Origin: Pogonophryne albipinna
Taxonomy: Eukaryota; Chordata; Actinopteri; Perciformes; Artedidraconidae
Direction of reading: 5' to 3'
DNA length: 64,000 nt
Assembly (NCBI GenBank): GCA_028583405.1
Contig: CM053246.1
Location: forward strand, 10,013,600 to 10,077,599
This document shows, piece after piece, positions 39,242-50,300 of the stretch. The notes below the pieces were generated by a model that worked only from the letters and a program-made list of their open reading frames with translations, was not told the DNA's origin and did not search any database. A program made the translations under genes and the position numbers. How positions within the stretch are numbered: position 1 is the stretch's first letter; each line of letters begins with the position of its first letter.

Positions 39242-39525
39242 GAAATCATAACAATAAGCTTATTGCAGTTTTTATCGTTGTGCTAAAGTTGACATTAGTT
39301 TGCTAATGACCTGAGCATAGCTAGCTTACGTTAGTGAAATCATTACAATACGCATGTTGCAGTTTATATTATCATTGTGCTAATGTTAACATTAGTTTGC
39401 TTACAACACTAGCTAGCTTATTTTAGCCGACATCATTATAATACACTTTTTGCTTCTTTTTCCTTTTGTGCTAATGTTTCAATCAGTTTGCTAACATCAA
39501 TAACATAGCTAGATAGCGTAAGCAA
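39242..39525. repeat. Three diverged ~93-bp tandem repeats
   Basis: Units begin near 39242, 39336 and 39429 with (G)AAATCATTACAATA-like sequence and end with CTAGCTAGCTTA-like sequence. The third is the most diverged. Confidence 0.6.
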
Positions 39526-41784
39526 ACTTATAAGGCTAGTACAAGTTATTTGTTGTTTGATGTATTTAATATTTAATATTAATGTTACCTGACTTCATAA
39601 GTAATAGTTCTATAGACTTGAGGTTGTATTGATATCCTTCGGTTACAGGTGAGGGTTGTGCTGCGTGTGATATATTAAATAAACACTCAGAATGCTACTC
39701 TATTTATAAATGATAAGTGTGAGAAAACCAAACATTGCTCATTCTAATACAGTGGAATTTAAACGTTATGTATTAATAGGGAAGCATGTTTAATCTTATC
39801 ACACATGATTTCCCACCATGGGTCCTAGCGTTGAAGGTGGGCCTGGAGCTCTGCAGCGGGACGCTTTCGGACTTCAATTATTACAATTTGAGCAGAGTGT
39901 GTTGAACAGAACGAAGCAGTTGATAAATTGTCTTAATATGTGATCCCTTCATCTTTTGTGCGGTTAAGAACTGTAAGATTAGCCTTAAATAATGTGTGCT
40001 TTATTCAGAGGAATGGATACCACACACACACACACACACACACAAAAACACACACTATTTATCTCAGACAGATGTACCATGCTTACAGGTAGACAGCTCT
40101 TGAAATCTATTAACGCTGCCCCCAAAAATGATATTGACATTAACTGCCACTTCATTTTCTACACGTGCACACACAGAGACGCAAGCTGTCCACGTTATAG
40201 ACACACACTAATGCACAAATGTGCTGAGCGCTTAGTAAAGTTTGGCTGAGAGGTCAGGTGCCATGAAATTCAAGCACAACCCTGAGTCTGTCAGCCGAGC
40301 TGCAAAGACAAAGACACAAAATAAAAATGTCTCCGTAGATGATAGAAAAATAATATTATGACTTATACACTGCACTTACGCTCATTGGTAGACCCAAATG
40401 TGCAAAGAGAAGGAAGTGTTTGAAAAGTACTACAACACTCTTGGATGCCAGGATGCTGACAAAAAATGCATGGGCTGAATCATGTGCCAGGTGGTGCCTC
40501 ACTACAGACTATTATCAATCAGCTGGAGTGTAATATCAACAAAGTTTAACATAATGTCATATACGCTAACAATAAAATCAAGACAATACTGTGCTTCTTT
40601 CTTACTCATGTTGATGTGATTGATTATGGTGAGCAAGTAAATATGTTGCATTAGTGCTCAACCATTAACTGATAAGTCAATCAACAGAAAGTGAGTGCAA
40701 TCTATCAAGAGTAGGAGCTGCATTCACATGATACCCGATTTGCTCTTTACTCAACGCGAAGTTGGGTGCAGAGCATTGCGGTGAAAACAGCTAGTTAGCT
40801 TGTGCAGCTACATACAGCTGTCATCTGATTGTTTGCGAGTCGAAAAGGTCAGTGGCAATCAAGGTCAAAGTGGAAATTATTTGAATAACTTCTACCAGTG
40901 CGCAGCACCGAGGGTAGCGCTTCCCCCCTAGTCAGGCTCTCTCCATAGGAAACCGACACATCGTAGCAGAGCTGTTTTACCGCTTTTCATGTGAATGTAG
41001 CAACAAAACACTGCACCCTCTACGGCAAGAGTGATTGAACACATTTTACGGTTATATAAGCACACAACCATAAAATCATAAAAGTAACAATCATTGTGTA
41101 AACAAACTAGAAAGAAAAGCTAGCAAGAAACATTTTTTCAGGATTTGACTGAAGTGAGCTACAGGATACAGCAAACAAAGTGTTTTTCTCACATTCTCAT
41201 TTCTTAGACTATTCATTTTTTTTTTTTTACTTAATTGAGAAATAACCTACTTTTGGCAAACGCAGTACTGATTATTAAGCATTCTTATTTTTCCATAAAG
41301 GCAGGGCGGTCACATTATTCACTTTTTTTATTTACTTGTTTGTGAAGCGCTTAGAGCACCAGGAAAAGCGCTATATAAATAACATGTATTATTATTAGTA
41401 TTATAATTCTGAGGTGTGAGCTAATATTGGGAAACCTACAGTGCCGTTTAGTATGTGAACTACTTACATCCAAAGGAATTTCACAACTTAAACTAACATT
41501 AATGCACACCAAACATAGGTTTTCCATTAACAGAATCAGTAGCATTGTCCAGTAAATAAACTAATTAATCATTTATAAACTGATCATGTTGCAGTGCATT
41601 TAACTATGGCAGTGTGGCTCTAACAGCGGATTCCTGCCAATGGCAACGGAATAAAGTCATCTGCTGTCTTTTAACTGTCATCTCTTAACTTTTCCTTTGT
41701 GATTTTGTTTTTATTAGCCGTTTGTAACTTAGTGGTCATGTCTCAAAAAGGGATTTATGCCAACTATAAAACTATATTAAGTAT

Positions 41785-41965
41785 ACGAGACAGCCCACTT
41801 AGGCCACCTGGGAAACCAACAGACGACCACAACGTCCCAGGTTCCATTCCAGCCTTGGGCCATTTGTGGCATGTCGTACCCCTCCTCGTCTCCCCACTCG
41901 TCTCTGTTTCTACACTGTCAAAGACGGGCAAAAAAAAAGCCACACAAAAAATCATCAGGTTGTGA
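41785..41965 (+). mobile_element. Degenerate tRNA-derived SINE
   Basis: Resembles a widespread fish SINE: CCCAGGTTCCATTCCAGCC (B-box region), GGCCATTTGTGGCATGTCGT, then CACTGTCAAAGACGGGCAAAAA at the tail. Confidence 0.6.
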
Positions 41966-42873
41966 CAGAAACTCACTCTTACTTGGATTCTACGACTGGT
42001 ATGGCCATTTTTCAAATAGTTTAAAAAACAAGCGATTATTTCATGAATAATTTTTTGAAACGTTTATGAACTTGGACATACTTTCTTTGAGTAAAAGGAA
42101 CACATTATTAAATGAAATATAGGTCTCACAGAGAGATGGATTTTTATTGTTTTATGTTACGGAGTCAGTTTCGAGACTTCATGAATGTGTTACTGTCACA
42201 ATTGCTTAGCATTTGACCTAAATGGAACTACTAAATGAAAAGTATATTATGTGAAACCATAATGTAGCATCAGAGACAGCAAAGAGAGACTATTTCCTCT
42301 ACCTGTGTCACTTGGGTTTCAACACATTTGCAGTGGACTAACAGCAGGTGAACGAGAGCACAGATTATAACTGATTGTTTTCCCAGAGTCAACGTAAATA
42401 TAGGGCGCATTTTTCACAAGCCACGTATATTCAGAGCATTCTGACACTTAGGTGGCGTTTTTATGCATGCCAAATTAGATGAAATTAAACTTAGTTTGAG
42501 ACTAACAGATTTTTTTATCTCAGCAACACTGAGCGTTTATCATCAGTGAAACGGTGTCAACATTTTAAGCTAACTGACTATCGCTAAGTAACACCCTAGC
42601 TAACTAATATTCGTCATTCTAAATAGTTTGTTTGATAGGTAAATATCAAAATAAAATAAATATATATTAGACCACATCTATTTAGGAGACAGGAAGTGTA
42701 CATGTCATACCATTGGCGCTAAATATAATGCGCTATCTTTAGTTATAGAACTTCTTTAATAGCATTTGTATAATTTAGCCAATACCATCCGTTTAGCATT
42801 CACAGTAGGTAATACTAGCATTAGCAATATACCTTCGCTGTCAATTGTAGTGGCATTGGCCACAGTTCAATTA

Positions 42874-45126
42874 CCGTAATTTTCGGACTATAAGCCGCGC
42901 CTTTTTTCCCATTTTTCGACCCTGCGGTTTATATAACGGTGCGGCTAATCTATGGATTTGTACAGCTAACGGCCACTAGGGGACCTCCTAAATCTATGGA
43001 TTTTACAGGTTACAGTCCACCACCTTTAACTCTATGGGCTCTATGGCCTGTCCGCACCCCCCACCTTTAAGCGGCGGGCTTAAAAGCTGGAGGCCGGAAA
43101 AGAGTGAGACAGGTAGCGCGTAAAAGTGGAACCGAGAGTGGTACGAGAGACAGAACGAGAGCAAGACAGACAGACATTACGAGAGCGAGACAGTTTGTGC
43201 AAAGGAAGTTTTCATGCACAAACCCTCATTATGGAAAACAAACGTAGACATGCATATGATGCAGCTTTTAAGTTAAAGGCAGTCAATCTGGCAGTAAAAG
43301 AAGGAAATAGAGCTGCTGCACGTACCCTTGGCATCAATGAGTCAATGGTGAGACGTTGGAGACGCCAGCGGGAAGAACTGTCTCAATGCAAAAAGTCAAA
43401 AAAAACTTTCAGAGGTAATAAAAGCAGATGGCCCGAACTTGAAGACTTTCTTGAAGATTGGGTGAACACACAGAGAGCAGACGGCCGAGGTGTTTCCACC
43501 GTGCAGATCCGACTGAAGGCCAAAACAGTCGCCACCGAAATGAAAAGTGAACATTTTAGAGGTGGACCATCCTGGTGTTTCAGATTTATGAGACGAAAGG
43601 GACTGTCCATCAGGGCGCGGACGACTGTGTGTCAGCAACTCCATCCCGAATACCAGGAAAAAATAACAAACTTCAGCGAATTCACACAAAGAAAGATGGA
43701 GGAATATTCCATCGGACCGGACCAGATCATAAATATGGATGAAGTGCCTTTGACGTTTGACCTGCCTCTCACTAGGACTGTTAACAAGAAAGGTGAATCG
43801 TCCATCACGTTGAGAACCACTGGCCACGAGAGAACGAATTTCACTTGTGTTCTTGGCTGCACAGCATCTGGATTAAAGCTTCCGCCAATGGTGATTTTTA
43901 AGCGGATTACAATGCCAAAAGAAAAGATCCCGAACGGCATCTCCTTTAAAGTCAACAAGAAAGGGTGGATGATGGAAAGCGTAATGAAGGAGTGGCTGAA
44001 TGAGTGCTACGTCAAGCGCCCTGGAGGATTCTCTCGCCAAAAAAAAGCTTTGCTCGTTTTGGACAGCATGAGGGCCCATATAACAGATTCTGTGAAAGCA
44101 GCCATCAAGAGCACAAACTCTATTCCAGCTGTGATTCCTGGGGGCACAACGAAGCATCTGCAGCCACTCGACATCAGTGTCAATCGTGCGTTCAAAGTGG
44201 CACTACGCGTTCAGTGGGAGGCGTGGATGACTAGCGGCGATAAATCATTCACCAAAACTGGTCGCATGCGAAAGCAACTTTCGCTCAAGTTTGCGAGTGG
44301 ATCCTGACAGCGTGGAGGAGTGTCAAAACATCCACGATCACCAACGGGTTCCGAAAGGCTGGACTGCTGCGTGATGAAGAGGAGGACGCCGCCACAACTG
44401 AGGCCCTTCAGAGGCTGTTCGATTCCGACAGTGACGAAGAGGAGTTCGTTGGTTTTGAGAGCGACAACGAAGGAGAGAGGAGAGTGGCTGACGAAGCCAC
44501 CCTGAGCCTGTTCGTTTCCGACACTGAAGATGAGGACTTTGTTGGTTTTAGTACGCAGGAAGAAGACGAAGATGAGGATTAATGACTTTTCTGGTAGGCT
44601 GATTACCGTATATTTTAAGCAGCCGTGTTACTGCAACTTTAGGCTTACGCGCTTACTGTCGTGTTACAGGCACTTTATTTTGCACTTTTAAAAAAACACA
44701 TTTCATTTAGCCATTGATATTGCCTCGTCAAGCGCTGTAAGCTTTGTTTTTTGTTATGGTACTACTGTAGGCTATAATGTAGATCAGTGGTTTGAAAGTT
44801 GAAAAGTTTGTGTGTCTGAAACGCTATGTGATACAGTAGTTTACACAGCACAGTACATGTTCTGTAGCTACTATTGCACTAAATGGTAACACTTGAATAC
44901 GTTATGCAAATATGCAACTTGTTTGTTGAAATGTTAATAAATGGGAGCTTCCTCAAACAGCCATCTCTTTCCCGACAATCCCCTCTGTGCACGAACCCTT
45001 ACATATGGTAATTAAACATTAAAACACCTGCGGCTTATAGTCCAATGCGGCTTATATATGTACACATCGTTCAATTTAGCTGCTGCGGCTTATATTCAGG
45101 TGCGCCTTATAGTCCGAAAATTACGG
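42874..45126 (+). mobile_element. Pogo/Tigger-type DNA transposon
   Basis: Inverted ends CCGTAATTTTCGGACTATAA at 42874 and its complement ending at 45126 are flanked by TA (42872-42873 and 45127-45128), the Tc1/mariner-superfamily target site. The element is 2.25 kb with a single transposase gene. The internal subterminal GCGGCTTATA motifs are repeated at both ends. Confidence 0.92.
43231..44582 (+). pseudogene. Tigger-like DDE transposase with one frameshift
   Basis: Start MENKRRHAYDAAFKLKAV at 43231; an earlier in-frame Met at 43126 is less likely. N-terminal helix-turn-helix (AARTLGINESMVRRWRRQ) and CENP-B-like DNA-binding region (~residues 10-140), then the DDE/DDD nuclease: NMDEVPLTFD, LLVLDSMRAH and LQPLDISVN carry the three acidic residues. 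The frame ends at 44307, but from about 44275 another frame continues the expected C-terminus (TFAQVCEWILTAWRSV) into an acidic Asp/Glu tail ending at TAA 44580-44582. A single-base indel at about 44270-44278 explains this. Otherwise intact, so a recent copy. Confidence 0.85.
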
Positions 45127-47374
45127 TACATAGTCTGACTTTAACAAGAATACAGTGAAAAAGATCAACAGCTTTATAAGGAAGCATAGAAAGATGGGGC
45201 CCATCTTGTTGTCTCAGTCAGATGGAGGCGTGTGACGCAGTGGATTGAGCCTTGGTGTTGGGATCAGGGGGTCCAAGGTTCAAATCCCTGGGCAAGACAC
45301 TTCACCCCAAATTGCTCCTGTGGGGGTTGTCCACAGTATTGAGTATGTAAGTCGCTTTGGATAAAAGCGTCTAACAAGTAACATGTAATGTAATGTTACT
45401 GAGTTGAACTTTTTGTACAGGAAGGGAATGATTTTCTAAAGGCATCTGCTTAGGCTCTGGCTACTCAAGAAATGAAAGCATTGTTAGCGTGTGTTCACAT
45501 CAAACGCTAAGACGTGTGTTTGTGCCTGTGAAAGACATCCTTGGTTGTAGTGTGGGCACCTTTCATCAATAATAAAAATAGCCAGTTGGTTTATATAAAC
45601 CAAACTTTTGATCTGTCTATCACAATAAATTGTAGCAAACTAGATTGATACAGCCATATGAAGTAAGGCAAGGAAAATATTATCTTCTTGTTTAGTGTGA
45701 ACATAGCATTATAGCAGCATTTTGGTTATTTGGCTAGCTTGAATGTCACAGGGCACTTGTGTATATATATATAAATCAGTGTAACAAAATGTGGGATTAA
45801 TGGGTACTGCAGACCCACTGTTATCACAAAGTGGAAGCAAGGGAATCAAAACCCAAGATAAAATACTAATTTCTGGTTCTACAAAAAAAAAAAGGTAACA
45901 TTCCACTGCAAAAAAGTTTTTTTCTCATTACTAAAACGGTCTCACTACCCTGGTATAACAAATATAATGTGACACAACTATATGACTTTGTTTCTAACAA
46001 TAACACTTTCTTTCAACAAGGACATTTGCCACATTATTTACTCATAAACCTCTATACTTTTTTGCGTGACTAGCCACAATTCTTGAAAATAACAGAAGTA
46101 GGAAACACCTCTATGTGACTCTTCGGTAAAACGTATTATCACAGGGCTTGCAGTCCATCATCAGTCCACTAGTCCTTGCACAAACTAGAGATAGAAAGTC
46201 TGTTTATTATAGCCACTGCAGAATCTCTCTTCACATTTCATATGCATAGTTCTACACAACCCTTAAAGCTACTATGTGTATCTTTAAAATTGTCCAACTT
46301 TGGCGAAACACAAACTCCTCCAATTTCCACCAGGGCACGACCTAAGCCATTAACAAAAATCTGAAAGATGCTACACATGTTACACACAGTAGCTTTAAAC
46401 TACTCCTTACATGTACTGGCTACCGTGTTTTTCTAGACTATAATTAACTAGACCATGAGTAGGAGGTCCTATGAACAAATGAAAGTGTATTTTGTTTAAG
46501 TTATTTATCATTTATACTGCAGAGGCCTTAATCAACTTGCTTTTGGTACCAAGTGCTTTTGTCTATTTGTTGCAGTACATTATATTGTACCCCATCAGTG
46601 TACAATGGAAGGCCTGACAATTGACTAAATGAAAACACAAAATTGCAGTCACGATCGACGACCGCTTTTTTAAAAAAAGCCAGGTGATCGCAGGATGTCC
46701 CATGTCGCAAATTGTGATGTCACTATGTTACTGAAGTAAACAAAAGAGTCCAATGGAGGCGTTTCAGAGAGAGAGAGGGGGGGGGGGGGGGGAGAATCCC
46801 CCAAACGCATCATAGGGCCTCTCTAAGGTTCGTCCGACATAAAGCTCTAGACCACTTGGAGATGATGTTATCCTGCTACATATTTCTTAACACATCCCTG
46901 ACTCAACTGATGAGATAAGTGTTCACTTTCAGATATAATGTAGAGTACAGATTCTCAAACGTTACATTTCATTTGATAAAGGCTTTAGCTTTGTCCACCC
47001 ACATCAGAGAAGATTTAATGTTTCTCTCACTACACATGAGAGTGAAATGGAAGCTAGAACAGGAAGTGCTGTACTCAGTGAGTCAGTTAAAGCTGTAGCT
47101 GCAGCTCACCTTGAAGATTGATGTGCAATGTGTAGACTGGAGGAAGCTCAAATAATAAGTATCAGCTCAGTTCAATCAACCCTCTGCATGTAACACAGAT
47201 TCAAACCACATGAATGACATGCAGAACTTTGAACTACACTCATTAATAACTGAATAATATAAAGTCAAACTGCAGGTTAAACCCTCAGGACTTTGTGTTG
47301 GCTGTAGATGTTTTCAAAGACTCCCCTGTGTTTTCATGCTAAGAGTGCAGAGGTGGGGAATGAGCTTTAGGGCT
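45127..47374. other. Interval between the Tigger element and the uhmk1 3' end
   Basis: Contains a SINE (45220-45395), a short TA run (45763-45772), a 16-base G run (46777-46792), and AT-rich sequence that probably includes the uhmk1 3' UTR on the minus strand. No exon recognised and no clear AATAAA for uhmk1 assigned. Confidence 0.45.
45220..45395 (+). mobile_element. tRNA-derived SINE with an L2-type tail
   Basis: Head with GTGTGACGCAGTGGATTGAG (A-box region) and AAGGTTCAAATCCC (B box); the tail GTAAGTCGCTTTGGATAAAAGCGT is shared with the LINE end at 15830-15855, as expected for a SINE mobilised by that LINE. Confidence 0.75.
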
Positions 47375-50300
47375 TCACTGCACAGTCTGGTATAAGTAAC
47401 CTCTTTTATAGGCGCTGAGAGGGTAGAAGGTGGCCACCACCAGCTTCCCATCAAAGGTGCGGCCCGTCAGCAGCCTCTGAGCCTCCTTGGAGTCAGATGA
47501 GTTGGCGTATTCCACGAACACCTGATGGAGAGACACAGAATAGTAGGTGAATGACTAGGTGATGAGACTGAATCACTTTCTGACCGCTGTCCTGGCTTTG
47601 TTTCACATTAAAGTCCACTGGAAGAGTATCAGAGGCAGAGTCATTTCGAGCCAAAGCTGCATTTTATATGGTGTTATTTGTTATACAATGTATAGTTTGG
47701 ATTTTTGTTCTTGGGTTGTATCGTGTACTTGTTCTTAGTTACTGTATTACATACAATAGATGTACGTACCGTTTGGAGAAACAGACAGGAATATTAGAAG
47801 GACATCAATGTACTGCTGATGTAGGCATCAGCAAACGTATTTTAGACCCCTTTGATTTGTTACTTTGTTTGTGTTATTGTGGTAGATCGTTAACTTGCTT
47901 GTTCTTTTAGGTAAAAATGTGTAATCTTTTGTTTAAAGGAATCTAGAGGCTTGGAAGAGAAGTTTTTAACAGCTTCAGTTTCCCTTATATTCTAAATAAA
48001 ACGTACAGCTAAACTAATATTAATGTTTGTACGTGTCTAAAATACACCCATTTGGCTATAGCAAAGAACCCCATACAACTGAATATATTCGTCTTTATCT
48101 TTCTCTCTTCACACAAACAAGAATCATTTGTTTCCCTGTATTTTGAGAAAACGACTAACAAATGAATTGTGTCATTAAGTATCACTTTCAAGTAAAGCAT
48201 CCATAACTGCAAGCATTTCTTAACAATCAGCAGTGAATTGGAGAGAATCATTTCCAGCACCAAAGTGCAGTGACATGCAGTTGCACCCAGTGGACAGAGT
48301 TAAGTGATCACAGGAGTGAATACTAGGCTCGTCTCAATTGAATATTTCACCTCCTCCTTTCCCTTCCTTTCGTCTTAGCTCCGCCCCGTAAGACGCGAGC
48401 GAGAGACACGAGGAAAACAGAGGAGTCCTCAGGTATTAATTGGGATGTCCTCGTTCACTCCAGCGTCACCATAAACAACGCCCTCTACTTCTGGTGCGCG
48501 CAGTTTTATCCCCCGTCACTGGACTCACTCCACATCAATCCCTTCAAACCTGGGGTTTAGTTTCACATTGAAATGATTTCGTCCATCTCTTCCATTCATC
48601 TCTTTTATTATAGTTTTCTATGCATTATCTTCGGTCCTGTATTGGTTTTTCCAGGTATAATATTTCATTTAAGTTATAATTATAATCATAATTGATGGAT
48701 TCATTTCATTATGGTATTTGAGCTTGTTTCAGATCAACTTTTGTATTGGATGTTATTTCATTTGTCCTACAGAAGAGACACAAATCACTCAAATATATTA
48801 GTTATGCTACCCGTATTTGTATATATCCTGAATGTCTGACGTTCTGTGGGTCTACCACACATGCATCAAAAACCACAAGTAAGAACTGTAGGCTAAGTTA
48901 TTATTTTATAATCAAAACATTATTACAATTATTACAAACTTTAATGTTTTTATAGAGTATGATCTCCTCATTCGTTTAAGAGATTTCATATATTTTACTC
49001 TTAATGAAGCACTTTAAACATTTAATGAAAGATCCTCCTTTAACGGTAAGAACAGCTGCAGTGAGCAGAGGCTGTGCATCTGGGGGCGGAGCTCTGATGC
49101 GTGAGTAGTGAAAACACTTCCGCGTAGCCTGCTAGTCTCGTGTATCCTCCCTTTCGTCTCCTCTGGAAGCCTCCTCCCTCACCCCTCCTCGACTCCTCCG
49201 TGTGCATTTCAGCTATTGGGACGTCCTTCAACATGGCGTGTCTTGATCGATTTCCGGGTCAAGTCCCGGAGGAGGGGAAGAGAGGAGTCGAGGAGGGACA
49301 TTGAGATGAACCTACTGTGTCAGTGTAGTAAGGGTACTGCAAATACTGAAGTCAATAAACAGAAGTAAACTGCTAAAAGTCATCTTTATCATACTCAACT
49401 ACTAATAAGGGGTATATTGCACCCCTTTCCTCATACTTGACCTAAAAAAAGTTTTCATAAAAGTTGGTATACTAGGACTGTAGCATATGTGGTCTGTAGA
49501 TATGGAAAAAATGGATGATAAAAATAAGGCAGTCGTAAATGTTTTTTCTTTCTCCCTCCTAGCAAACTCTATTTTCAGTTTGATTTGAATTATCTTTGAA
49601 GATTATGGGTTGACGGATCGGTCTCACCTGTCCTTTTCCTGGGTTCTCTTTGGGGATGAGCAGAGACACCACGGAGCCGTACTTCTGGCACTCCTCTTTC
49701 ATGTCCTCCAGGATTTCTGGGAGAAACAATGACAGATAATTGGACATACTTTCACTCGTGCTCACCTGGAAGAATTGGGAAATCAACGTCAAAATGAATT
49801 TAGTTAGATTAAGTTTAGGAAAGAAATGGTTTACCTTCATACTCTTCTTCATTGTGCAGATGGCTGTCATCAATCAGGTTGAGGAGGCGCAGGACAGGAG
49901 TGGGCAGCAGGACCAGGTCCTCAATGTGAGGAGCTGACACACACATTCACACACACACAGGTAAATATCACATGTTACTCTTGGAGGATGTTTTATATAT
50001 TTCAACATACCGAAGGGAATACTGAAGAGCGGGCTCAGCAGGGCAGTTTTAGCAGAGCATCTTTGTTTTGGGTTGTTGAGCAGCATGCTGCGGACAGAAA
50101 CAAACATTATCAACTCTTCAAACTTTAACAAGGCCTCTTTTCCACTTTTCAGGTAACTGTACATTCTTTGTGACTTTTATATTTGTCAGATATGCTAGGT
50201 TTTACATATGATCATTGTTTAGCACCTTCTTCAATTGTGATTTCCAAATGTGTTCATATAAGACAGGATGATCCTTTTTACAAAACGAAATATGCCTGAA

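Larger units (their letters stand above)
37496..42873. other. Intergenic interval between meprin and the Tigger element
   Basis: No exon recognised. It contains a possible poly(A) signal for meprin (ATTAAA, 37635), a threefold ~93-bp tandem repeat (39242-39525), a short CA run (40021-40043), a LINE/SINE-type tail with AAAGCGCTATATAAATAA and ATT repeats (41340-41405), and a degenerate SINE (41785-41965). The rest is AT-rich unique sequence. Confidence 0.45.

Noticed and set aside
43126..44307. Domesticated Tigger/CENP-B-like host gene
   Set aside because: Intact inverted ends, TA duplication and a frame break show an ordinary transposon copy, not a domesticated gene.
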